Shown: piece by piece, positions 27,687-36,130 of the stretch
Numbering within the stretch: the first letter of the stretch is position 1
How the letters are laid out: each line of letters begins with the position of its first letter
DNA from: Sphingobacterium allocomposti
Lineage (GTDB): Bacteria > Bacteroidota > Bacteroidia > Sphingobacteriales > Sphingobacteriaceae
Assembly: GCF_008124885.1 (NCBI RefSeq)
Contig: NZ_VNHX01000003.1
Coordinates: 186,001 to 250,000 of the forward strand
Reading direction: 5' to 3'
Length of the DNA stretch: 64,000 bases
The notes under the pieces: model-generated
Databases searched by the model: none
Told to the model about the DNA's origin: nothing
Seen by the model: the letters and a program-made list of their open reading frames with translations, nothing else
Made by a program: the position numbers and the translations under genes

Positions 27687-29720
27687 CTAATTATGGTGCT
27701 TCATGTCTAATTTTATTTTTTTTAATGCTTCCAGCTCGTGAATCGGCCGTTCCAGTTCATAAGGAATAGGCAGCTGCGAAAAGGTCTGAAAATACAGAAG
27801 ACATGCATCTCTCCACCATACAGCATCCTTTGTTTGAATCTTCAACTTCGATTGCACATGTTCAAAACGCGACTTATCAACGAAGGGCTCCAGTCTGTCC
27901 CATACCTTTTGGAATTCACGCACCGTCTGAACACCAAGGTCATAGCGATTACACAGCTCCGCCCATAGCGTACGGCCGTTCTTCATCTGATGATCCCAAG
28001 GCACGTGGTGAAACCACAACAGCAGGTTTTCCGGGCACGTTTGCCTATCGTTAAAGACGCTTCGCAGCGGCTCATTGTACTGCGATACCGCGTTGCTCCC
28101 ATTTGTGGTGCGATCGAACCCAATTCCAGCCGTGTCCGCGTTATGATAATACCATGGCATCCAGTCGGGTCTTCCTCCTTGAATGTCGCCCCACGGTTCC
28201 GGTCCGTAATGGTGATTGAACGCGAAAATATGATGTAAGCCAAGCGGCATCATATAGTTTACCGCGGCTTCACGGGAATCCATCATCATCTGCCTGACAG
28301 GTTTTACAAAACCGGAAGAATCGGTAAAGGTTTGCATAATCCACTCTTCTGCAATAGCGCTTGCAGACAATTGATGGTTCCACGCTAAGCGGCCGTAGGC
28401 GTACCAGTTTGCCTGGGCAAAATCATGTCCTGTCCAGTTTCGGTCTTCTCCGATATTAGCGACCGCGGCAATTGCGGTTTTCTTTTGTCTCCAGATACTG
28501 CCGTCCGTCACTCGAGCGACCGTGCTTCCCGCTCCACTGCAATACGTATCCGCATCCAACGTCTCCTTGAATAGTGGCGCCAGGTAGACTAAATGGTTAG
28601 AGAAGCCTAAATACTCCTGCGTAATCTGGAACTCCACCATTTGTGGGGTTCGTCTCATTGCGCCAAAAAGGGGCGTAAAAGGTTCCCTCGGCTGAAAATC
28701 AATGGGGCCATTTTTTATCTGAATGATCACGTTATCGCGAAAGTCGCCGTCTAACGGAACGAACTCCTGGAATGCCTGCTTGGCCCGGTCCTCCTGCGTG
28801 GGGTTATAGACGAACGCCCGCCACATCACCGTCCCTCCGTGTGGCCTTAGCGCGTCGGCTAACATGTTGGCCCCGTCGGCATGAGTACGTCCGTAGTCCT
28901 GCGGTCCCGGTTGTCCTTCTGAATTCGCCTTGACCAAGAAACCTCCAAAGTCCGGGATATGTCGATAGATCTCGTTTACCTTATTTTTCCACCAATCTTT
29001 TACTTCTTTCCGCATCGGATCTGCGTCGACCAATCCGCCGAGGACCTTTGGTGACGAAAAATTCGCTGATAAATACACCCTGATCCCATATTTACGAAAG
29101 ATATCCGCCAATGCCTTAACCTTCAGGATGTAATCCAGCGTTAAAATTTCCGGCGATGCGTTGACATTATTCAATACAGTGGCATTAATTCCGATAGAAG
29201 CATTCGCACGGGCATACTGTTCGTATCTTGGAGACAGCTTGCCCGGCAACTCATTCCAACGCCATAAGGAATAACCTGCATATCCCCTTTCCACTGTCCG
29301 GTCGAGGTTATCCCAGTGGTTCAACATCCGGATATCATAACTAGGAATTTCTTCGACGTTCAGGCTATGGACATCTGCACCGGTGTGCTGGAGTCTCAAC
29401 AAATGGTAAGCTCCATATAGCAGTCCTACTGGTGCTGCCGCACATATTTCGATACGTCCCTTTTCCGCTTTGATCTGGTACCCTTCCTTCAGATGCGCGG
29501 CTTTCCTATCCACATGCATCGAGACGGACGGCCCTCTCCAATAGCTGTCGAGTTCTTTTTTTGCCAGCTGCGTTATTGCATCACTATGTTGCAGGTTAAT
29601 TGTACGCTGCCGCGCCGTATGGTCGTCTACGGCAGTGTACCGCAACCATAGTCGGCTGCCATCTTCTGCGTATAGCAGACCGGAAAAAAGTGAAATCAGT
29701 AAAAAAAGGTGTCGTATCAT
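27687..29720 (-). CDS. GH67 alpha-glucuronidase
   Basis: A 677-residue GH67 enzyme that removes 4-O-methyl-glucuronic acid from the non-reducing end of short xylo-oligosaccharides, presumably in the periplasm. The signal peptide is MIRHLFLLISLFSGLLYAED. Motifs: DIRMLNHWDNLDRTVERGYAGYS, GFLVKANSEGQPGPQDYGRTHADGAN holding the general-acid Glu, and DFQPREPFTPLFGAM and EFQITQEYLG holding the acid residues of the base pair in known GH67 enzymes. The GH115 gene in the same operon attacks internal GlcA, so the two divide the work. A 166-bp gap with no gene separates it from tal. Confidence 0.95.
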   Translation of the reverse strand: MIRHLFLLISLFSGLLYAEDGSRLWLRYTAVDDHTARQRTINLQHSDAITQLAKKELDSYWRGPSVSMHVDRKAAHLKEGYQIKAEKGRIEICAAAPVGLLYGAYHLLRLQHTGADVHSLNVEEIPSYDIRMLNHWDNLDRTVERGYAGYSLWRWNELPGKLSPRYEQYARANASIGINATVLNNVNASPEILTLDYILKVKALADIFRKYGIRVYLSANFSSPKVLGGLVDADPMRKEVKDWWKNKVNEIYRHIPDFGGFLVKANSEGQPGPQDYGRTHADGANMLADALRPHGGTVMWRAFVYNPTQEDRAKQAFQEFVPLDGDFRDNVIIQIKNGPIDFQPREPFTPLFGAMRRTPQMVEFQITQEYLGFSNHLVYLAPLFKETLDADTYCSGAGSTVARVTDGSIWRQKKTAIAAVANIGEDRNWTGHDFAQANWYAYGRLAWNHQLSASAIAEEWIMQTFTDSSGFVKPVRQMMMDSREAAVNYMMPLGLHHIFAFNHHYGPEPWGDIQGGRPDWMPWYYHNADTAGIGFDRTTNGSNAVSQYNEPLRSVFNDRQTCPENLLLWFHHVPWDHQMKNGRTLWAELCNRYDLGVQTVREFQKVWDRLEPFVDKSRFEHVQSKLKIQTKDAVWWRDACLLYFQTFSQLPIPYELERPIHELEALKKIKLDMKHHN

Positions 29721-29737
29721 CGATGTAGAGATATTGT

Positions 29738-30706
29738 TCAGTCCTTCCGTCCGTCTATCGTTTTGATTAATCCTTGCTCATCGTATTCGAGTTCGATCAT
29801 TTTCATGCTTCGCAGCCAGGTTTTTCCGCCAGAGGGTACTGAGTCATGATAAAATAGAAACCATTTTCCTTTAAACTCCAGAATGCTGTGATGCGTTGTC
29901 CAACCGACTACCGGCGTAAGAATAATGCCTTGATAGGTAAAAGGCCCATATGGGTTGTCTCCGACCGCGTAACATAACAAATGAGTATCGCCGGTTGAAT
30001 AGGAAAAATAGTATTTCCCATTGTACTTGTGCACCCACGATGCTTCAAAAAAGCGACGCTCGGTGTCGCCTTGCTTCAGCGGTTGGCCATCTGCATCGAG
30101 CAGGAGCACATCCTTTGGTTCCTCGGCAAACTCAAGCATATTATCTTGCAGCTTCGCGATCTTCGGACATAGCGCCGGCTCATGAAAATGAGGCAAGTCG
30201 CAAGGTGGCTGCAATTTATTGTTACGGTAAAACTGCAATTGCCCGCCCCATATACCCCCGAAATAAAGGTAATATTCGCCATTGTCTTCGAATGCACAGG
30301 GATCTATGCTATAGCTCCCTTTCATAGGATGCGGCTGGGGCAGGAACGGCCCCGTAGGTCTGTCGCTGACGGCCACACCCAAACGAAAAATATCGTTTTG
30401 ATCTTTCAGTGGAAAATACATATAGTACTTTCCGTCTTTATAGGCCACATCGGTGTCCCACAGCTGCCTGCCGGCCCACGGAATATCTTTGATGGTCAGG
30501 GCGACACCATGGTCAACGACTTCCGCATCTTCATTATCCATGGAAAAAACATGATAGTCCTGCATATCAAAATGATCTCCGTTATCGTTTTCGGGTATAC
30601 CACTCTCCCGGTCATGGGAAGGGTATATATAGATTTTATTTTCAAACACATGAGCGGATGGATCGGCCATATAATCATGAGGAAACAAATATCTGGAAGT
30701 CTTCAT
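29738..30706 (-). CDS. Cytoplasmic or periplasmic GH43 enzyme without signal peptide
   Basis: A 322-residue single-domain GH43 arabinofuranosidase/xylosidase. It starts MKTSRYLFPHDYMADPSAHV, where the Asp is the presumed base, continues with IYIYPSHDRESGI, then SIDPCAFEDNGEYYLYFGG (second Asp) and RRFFEASWVHKYNGKYYFSY (acid Glu), and ends HHSILEFKGKWFLFYHD. No signal peptide is visible, unlike the other three GH43 proteins of the locus, so it probably finishes imported oligosaccharides inside the cell. It is 17 bp from GH67 and 4 bp from the GH10 gene. Confidence 0.9.
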   Translation of the reverse strand: MKTSRYLFPHDYMADPSAHVFENKIYIYPSHDRESGIPENDNGDHFDMQDYHVFSMDNEDAEVVDHGVALTIKDIPWAGRQLWDTDVAYKDGKYYMYFPLKDQNDIFRLGVAVSDRPTGPFLPQPHPMKGSYSIDPCAFEDNGEYYLYFGGIWGGQLQFYRNNKLQPPCDLPHFHEPALCPKIAKLQDNMLEFAEEPKDVLLLDADGQPLKQGDTERRFFEASWVHKYNGKYYFSYSTGDTHLLCYAVGDNPYGPFTYQGIILTPVVGWTTHHSILEFKGKWFLFYHDSVPSGGKTWLRSMKMIELEYDEQGLIKTIDGRKD

Positions 30707-30710
30707 TGTA

Positions 30711-31862
30711 TTACTTTTTTTGAGAGTTACTTGCTAAATCAATAAGGTCTTGAAGAAACGGTTTGGGCTGGTATTCGCGATCAAACAGCAGGGGATAATC
30801 GGTCCGCCCCTGTATTGGCCAGTCATTCTTCCAGGAATCGCCATCGCCGACGCCCCACAGCGTTACCCGACTGATTTTATCCTGATGTTTTAGGTAAAGT
30901 TCGAAAAATGCTTTATAACGATTACCCAATTCTTCCATTTTTTTTGCCGGAAGTCCCTCTGTATAAGGATTCAATTTCTCGTCGTAGGCTGTCGTATCAC
31001 TTATTTCTGCGCCTACGTTGGCTCTTCCATGTGGTAAAACCGAAATATCCATCTCTGTTACCATCACTTTCGTGCCAAGCGCGGCGAACTCAACAATTGT
31101 TTTCTCCACTTCTGCTACATCAGGGTGATACAGCCCATGATGTTCCTGCATGCCTATGCCGTCGATTTTTACGCCCGCTTCCTGCAATTTCTTAACCATC
31201 CGCACTATCCCCGCCCTTTTTGTGGGCACCGCCGTAGAATAGTCGTTGTAGTATAGCTCCGCATCAGGGTCTGCCTCCTGAGCAAATTTAAATGCCAATG
31301 GAATGAAGTCTTCGCCAATAATCTGATAGAACTTACTATTCCTGTAGTCTCCGTTGTCTAAAATAGCTTCGTTGACAACGTCCCAGCCGTGCACACGTCC
31401 TTTATAACGGGACACAACGGTATGGATGTGATTCCGCATTCTTTCGATCAGCACTTCCCGGGATACGTCCTTTCCTGAGGCGTCTACGAAAAACCAGTTG
31501 GGAGCCTGGGAGTGCCATACGAGCGTATGTCCCACGATGTGCATGTTGTTTCTCTCTCCAAATTCCACGAACTTGTCCGCATCCCTAAAATAGAATCGTC
31601 CTTCTTCAGGCTGCACATGCATACTTTTCATGCAATTTTCCGCTACAATAGAATTGAATTGCTGAAGCACTACTGCAACCGCGGCCTCGTCCTTTTCCCA
31701 GATTTGATTGAGGTTCAGCGCGGCGCCCATATAAAATTTATCTGCATAAGCTTCTTTTAAAGAAGTGGCGCGAGGCTCTTCTTTCGTACCTGATAATGTA
31801 GACGAACAGGCGACTCCCAAAGCCACCGCCCCAAACAGGACAATCGTTTTTACTGCGTTCAT
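30711..31862 (-). CDS. GH10 endo-1,4-beta-xylanase lipoprotein
   Basis: A 383-residue single-module GH10 enzyme. The start at 31862 gives the signal MNAVKTIVLFGAVALGVACSS with lipobox Cys; an ATG at 31883 would overlap the upstream symporter gene by 4 bp. Motifs: ENCMKSMHVQPEEGRFYF, VGHTLVWHSQAPNWFF, WDVVNEAILDNG with the acid/base Glu, LYYNDYSTAVPTKR, and KVMVTEMDISVLP with the nucleophile Glu. Because it lacks CBMs and sits with the alpha-glucuronidases, it probably works on imported oligosaccharides in the periplasm, while Xyn10C works at the surface. Confidence 0.95.
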   Translation of the reverse strand: MNAVKTIVLFGAVALGVACSSTLSGTKEEPRATSLKEAYADKFYMGAALNLNQIWEKDEAAVAVVLQQFNSIVAENCMKSMHVQPEEGRFYFRDADKFVEFGERNNMHIVGHTLVWHSQAPNWFFVDASGKDVSREVLIERMRNHIHTVVSRYKGRVHGWDVVNEAILDNGDYRNSKFYQIIGEDFIPLAFKFAQEADPDAELYYNDYSTAVPTKRAGIVRMVKKLQEAGVKIDGIGMQEHHGLYHPDVAEVEKTIVEFAALGTKVMVTEMDISVLPHGRANVGAEISDTTAYDEKLNPYTEGLPAKKMEELGNRYKAFFELYLKHQDKISRVTLWGVGDGDSWKNDWPIQGRTDYPLLFDREYQPKPFLQDLIDLASNSQKK

Positions 31863-31879
31863 GGTTAACGTTTTTGTTT

Positions 31880-33292
31880 TCAAATTTTATGTCTATTTTC
31901 TATTTCATGATTGATTCTATCGATAACATCATCTTCCAGCTTATACCGGGAAATAATAAACATGCCTACCAGAAGCAGTGCTGCCGGTATAACGGCGACA
32001 AGCCAAAGGATACCCTGCTCTGCAAATGCGGATTGAGCGATCGCGTTGTCCTTGTCAAAGCCCACATAAGCCAGGACCAAGCCCGGAACAACGCCCCCCA
32101 GGGCCATTCCTGCTTTATAAAAAATACCGGTCAAAGCGTTCACTATTCCTGAGATACGTTTGCCTGTAGCGTACTCACCGTACGATATGACCTCTGGCAC
32201 GAGTGCCCACATGTAGCCCGTAGCCACGATTACGCCGGTCGACTTAACAAATTGCGCCACAAGCACGAGCCACACCTGCGTTTTCAGCGTCGGAACAACG
32301 GAAATCACATAGAGCATGATCATTCCGCCGATGGCTATTGTCAGGAATACATAAAACATCTGCTTTTTACCGATTGCCCTCTTTATTGCTGGCACCAAGG
32401 GCATAAAAATGAATGCCGGGATGGACCCCAGCGCCATGAAGTAAGGCAATATCTCCGGTGCTTGCACATTGTAGATCATGTAATAGGAGCCGGCCGAATT
32501 TCCGATAGCCATCATGGCGAATGCCGTAATAAAGAAGAACGCCAGCACGCGTAAGGGGCCATTATGTTTAAACTCTACCCATAAATCTGATACCTTAACT
32601 TTCTCTGTGTCTTTTTCATCCATGACGACCCGCTCTTTGGTGTGTTTGTAACAGAACACAAGCAGACACAGTCCTACAATAGCATAAATAGTCATCGTAA
32701 TAAACCAAGCGTCGCCGGATTCACGGGAGTTGATCTTCCCGTCGGGCGAAAGGTATTGTACCACAATCGGCACACCGTATCCCACAGCCAAACCGCCCAG
32801 ATTAGCCATAAACATACGTGCGGACGTCAGCTTTGTAATTTCATCGGTATCACGGGTCAATGATGCGTTTAAGGCTCCATATGGCACATTGATCAGCGTG
32901 TAAAGCATCGACAGTCCAACATAGGTAACGTACGCGTATACCAACGACCCTGAGAAGCCGTTCCAAAAACAGAGGATCGCGAAACCTGTAAGCGGTATGC
33001 CTCCGAGAACGAGATACGATCGATATTTTCCCATTTTGGGATTACTTTTGTCCACAAAGGCGCCGACGATAGGATCCCACACGACATCCACAATCCTGAC
33101 TACAAGAAACATGACGCCGGCGGCAGCAGCGGAGATGCCGAAGACATTCGTATAGAAAATCAGAAGATACATGGAAACCGTCTGATAAATCAGGTTCTGC
33201 GCGAGGTCGCCAGACCCAAATCCAATTCGTTGTAGTAATGAGAGCTTATAAAAGCCTTTCGACTCGTCTGCCAGACGTGTTTGTACCTTCAT
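31880..33292 (-). CDS. GPH-family sugar:cation symporter (xyloside transporter)
   Basis: A 470-residue inner-membrane protein with about 12 hydrophobic segments, of the glycoside-pentoside-hexuronide:cation symporter family (MelB/XynT-like). Signatures: RIGFGSGDLAQNLIYQTVSMYLLIFYTN at the start, VVRIVDVVWDPIVGAFVDKSNPKMGKYRSY with the conserved cation-binding Asp region, and YGALNASLTRDTDEITKLTSARM. It probably carries xylose or xylo-oligosaccharides or aldouronates from periplasm to cytoplasm, linking the periplasmic GH10/GH67 with the cytoplasmic GH43 and XylA. It is 44 bp downstream of the GH115 gene. Confidence 0.92.
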   Translation of the reverse strand: MKVQTRLADESKGFYKLSLLQRIGFGSGDLAQNLIYQTVSMYLLIFYTNVFGISAAAAGVMFLVVRIVDVVWDPIVGAFVDKSNPKMGKYRSYLVLGGIPLTGFAILCFWNGFSGSLVYAYVTYVGLSMLYTLINVPYGALNASLTRDTDEITKLTSARMFMANLGGLAVGYGVPIVVQYLSPDGKINSRESGDAWFITMTIYAIVGLCLLVFCYKHTKERVVMDEKDTEKVKVSDLWVEFKHNGPLRVLAFFFITAFAMMAIGNSAGSYYMIYNVQAPEILPYFMALGSIPAFIFMPLVPAIKRAIGKKQMFYVFLTIAIGGMIMLYVISVVPTLKTQVWLVLVAQFVKSTGVIVATGYMWALVPEVISYGEYATGKRISGIVNALTGIFYKAGMALGGVVPGLVLAYVGFDKDNAIAQSAFAEQGILWLVAVIPAALLLVGMFIISRYKLEDDVIDRINHEIENRHKI

Positions 33293-33336
33293 GTTGTTAG
33301 TCGCTAGTTTAAATATTTAAATGTTATATTTTTGCT

Positions 33337-35853
33337 TTAACGTCGTTTGCTTTGCGGCGGTCCCAGGTAAGACGGTTTGACACCACCAAAGTCCAATACC
33401 AACTTTTGAATGACAATACCATGTTCGAGAGGCCGGACGCGGATAGTATATTCGCCCGGCCCATCGAAATGATGTTCGGTGATGTTCTCAATAATGCGCC
33501 GTGCCTGCCACTGACCAAGCTCTCCCTTGTAATGTCCATTAATATTTACCACCTGCTCTTCGCCATTGTTGATGGAAACCGCATAACGCAGCCCCTTATT
33601 TGCGTTATAGTTTAAGGTAGGCGATGTCAATACAGTTAGCTTTGCTTTTCCGGCCGATTTGACGTCGACCTTATATATTAAATATACGTTCTCGTCCAAT
33701 GGTGCAGTCACCGGCACAGTCGTCACTGCAGATTCTGTTTTTCCCAAGTTTGGGATTTCGGCCCACTGCACGTGGGAAGAGCCACTTGCCGAATGAAAAT
33801 TTGGAGCCTCAATCGCTATGTGGCGATCCTGCTCAACGAAAACATTCGAAACCGCTTTTACGGAAACCGGGTCTATATACGTTACTTTGGGCATGATGCT
33901 AAAAGGCGGTTCGTTCCAGCTCGTATAGCCAATACGGACCTGATCCATCATATGCTTCCATTTTCCGTCCGCCAGGGTATGGAAATGGACAGTCAACAGC
34001 GAGTCGCGGGCGAATGCTTCTTTCACTTTATCAGCCCAATAGTTGGCCTGTATATCGTTTTTCGCCGCAAAAAAATCGTTTTTCGCCTTGGCATAATACA
34101 TATCATACAAGTTGGACATGCCGTTGATGGGAAACAGTACCAGTTGGTCGAAAGCATCCTTGTAACGGAGGGGCAACTGATTGTACAAACGCATGGCGTC
34201 TAAAAGCAGCGTACGATATTCCTGCACAACACGATCGAATTCATTGTAGTTTTCCAGACTATAGGTTTTATGATTCAGCAGCTCCGGCGTTACGCGATGA
34301 TTAAACTTTGTGTACATATCGATCAACCGTGCCGCTTCCTTTGCATATTGCTCTCCAAACTGTTGTGCGCACCATCGCTCGGTGTGTGTGATTAAGTTTG
34401 CGGGTCTAAAACGCTTCGGGTCCCAAGCCATATCCAGGAAAAACGAAATCGGGTACTCCATCGGCTTTAGATCGCCGACATTTACAATCCATATCCTGTC
34501 TACGCCGTGTTCATAAGTCAAATTCATCTGCTCCCAGACACGGGATATCTGGGTGACGTTTAACCACTTTGTGTTGCGGGGAGCTCCGACATAGTCGAAG
34601 TGATAGTACATGCCATATCCCCCTTTGCGGGTTTGGCTTTGGGGGTCGGGCAGCTTGCGTACATTGCCCCAATTGTCGTCACAGAAAAGCAAAGTTACAT
34701 CATCCGGCACACGCATACCATCGTCGTAGTAGTCCTGCACCTCTTTATACAGCGCCCAGACTTGGGGCGTATGCTCGGGATCTTTGCCTGTAACGTCTTT
34801 TATGATCTGCCGTTGATCTTTAACAATGTCCTCCAGGAGACTTATATTTTGTTCATCACTCATGGGTTCATCACCATCCCCGCGCATAGCGATGGTTACT
34901 ACCGTTTCCAAATCGCTGACACGTTCAATACCGCCTCGCCAAAAATCCCATAACCCCTGCTTGTTCTTACTATAGTCCCACGCACCGCCATTGCCATACC
35001 GCTTCCACTCGTCCTGCGCTCTTGCCATAGGTTCATGGTGGGAAGTTCCCATCACGATTCCCATTTCATTCGCCAAAGCACCGTTTTTTGAATCGTCGTC
35101 ATAAAATGCGTTACCCCACATGGCGGGCCACAAAAAGTTGCCTTTTAAACGGAGCAGCAACTCAAACACTTTTTCATAGAACCGGCTATTGTATCCGCCA
35201 AATGTATAATTGGTCCATCGGGTCAATGCGGGGTATTCGTCGTTTAAAAAAATTCCGCGGTAGTGAACAGCAGGCTCACCTTCCGTGTAACTGCCTGGCT
35301 TTAGATAGAGATCAGTGGCGCGTTCTACAGGTACATCGGCCCAGTAGTGCCACGGCGAGACGCCCATTTGTTTAGATAATTCATAGATACCGTAGATAGT
35401 GCCTCGTTTATCGCTACCTGCGATGATTAGCACGGGGGTCTCCGCTACCCGCGTATCGTCCACCACCGTGATGATAAATTTCTCACGCTTCCCTTCTAGT
35501 GCTCCGCCATCGATCAGACCTTTGCCCAATAAACCATCTATTAATGCTGATTGTCCAACCGTGCCAATCCATATACCCCCCGTAGTACCCGTTCCGCTTT
35601 CGGCACGCCTTCCGGCAACCCGCTCGAAGTCCCTTTGCAAGCTTTCGACAGCCCGTAAAACGCCTTTGTGGTCATTGCTATCTACTTGTAAAGGTATAGG
35701 ATTACCATCTTCAATAAGCGGTACATAGTTCTGCTCTGCCTCGCGAAAAACAAACTCCGCTGCCGACAACAGTTGTGCATGGGTGAGCTTTCCGCAAAAG
35801 AAAAAGCAAAAGAAAAAAGATATATGTTTAATATACATCAAAGGCTTATACAT
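33337..35853 (-). CDS. GH115 xylan alpha-1,2-glucuronidase
   Basis: An 838-residue GH115 enzyme that removes (methyl)glucuronic acid from internal as well as terminal xylose units. Start at 35853 (or 35838) gives a signal peptide ending GKLTHAQ; open frame upstream to 35958 runs through the regulatory inverted repeat. Family blocks: GTIYGIYELSKQMGVSPWHYWADVP, YRGIFLNDEYPALTRWTNYTFGG, GNFLWPAMWGNAFYDDD, GIVMGTSHHEPMARAQDEW, FCDDNWGNVRKLP and WIVNVGDLKPMEYPISFFLD. A C-terminal beta domain (GH115_C, ~680-838) ends FGGVKPSYLGPP. It is first in the leftward operon and divergent from the hybrid regulator. Confidence 0.95.
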   Translation of the reverse strand: MYKPLMYIKHISFFFCFFFCGKLTHAQLLSAAEFVFREAEQNYVPLIEDGNPIPLQVDSNDHKGVLRAVESLQRDFERVAGRRAESGTGTTGGIWIGTVGQSALIDGLLGKGLIDGGALEGKREKFIITVVDDTRVAETPVLIIAGSDKRGTIYGIYELSKQMGVSPWHYWADVPVERATDLYLKPGSYTEGEPAVHYRGIFLNDEYPALTRWTNYTFGGYNSRFYEKVFELLLRLKGNFLWPAMWGNAFYDDDSKNGALANEMGIVMGTSHHEPMARAQDEWKRYGNGGAWDYSKNKQGLWDFWRGGIERVSDLETVVTIAMRGDGDEPMSDEQNISLLEDIVKDQRQIIKDVTGKDPEHTPQVWALYKEVQDYYDDGMRVPDDVTLLFCDDNWGNVRKLPDPQSQTRKGGYGMYYHFDYVGAPRNTKWLNVTQISRVWEQMNLTYEHGVDRIWIVNVGDLKPMEYPISFFLDMAWDPKRFRPANLITHTERWCAQQFGEQYAKEAARLIDMYTKFNHRVTPELLNHKTYSLENYNEFDRVVQEYRTLLLDAMRLYNQLPLRYKDAFDQLVLFPINGMSNLYDMYYAKAKNDFFAAKNDIQANYWADKVKEAFARDSLLTVHFHTLADGKWKHMMDQVRIGYTSWNEPPFSIMPKVTYIDPVSVKAVSNVFVEQDRHIAIEAPNFHSASGSSHVQWAEIPNLGKTESAVTTVPVTAPLDENVYLIYKVDVKSAGKAKLTVLTSPTLNYNANKGLRYAVSINNGEEQVVNINGHYKGELGQWQARRIIENITEHHFDGPGEYTIRVRPLEHGIVIQKLVLDFGGVKPSYLGPPQSKRR

Positions 35854-35897
35854 CGTGTTTAAAATTGGCCAGTAAAATAAGGAGTATCCAGCTACGC

Positions 35898-35936
35898 CGC
35901 TATCTTCAAATTTTACAGAAGTAAAGATAGCGCTAT
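35898..35936. promoter_or_regulatory. Inverted repeat between GH115 and the hybrid regulator
   Basis: CGCTATCTT (35898-35906) and AAGATAGCG (35924-35932) form a 9-bp inverted repeat with a 17-bp spacer. The right arm overlaps the 10-bp palindrome ATAGCGCTAT (35927-35936). Position 45-85 bp before the GH115 start and ~195 bp before the regulator start suits an operator serving both. Binding by the locus regulator is inferred. Confidence 0.45.
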
Positions 35937-36130
35937 TCGACATGTCGGGCCCCGCCATTTGTTACATTCTACTTTGCTTTTGTTGCGCAGCGGATACTGT
36001 TTGTTTCATTTTCGTTTCCACATGTTTCATCTCGTACAACCGATGTACATTTCAACGATAAAAAAAACTTTTCCATCAGGAAATAAATAATGGATTATGT
36101 ATCTTTCGGGAAGTAACCAATAAAAAAATT

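Noticed and set aside
30182..30745. A 187-codon rightward open frame across the GH43 gene at 29738-30706
   Set aside because: It lies antisense to a well-supported GH43 gene and resembles no protein.
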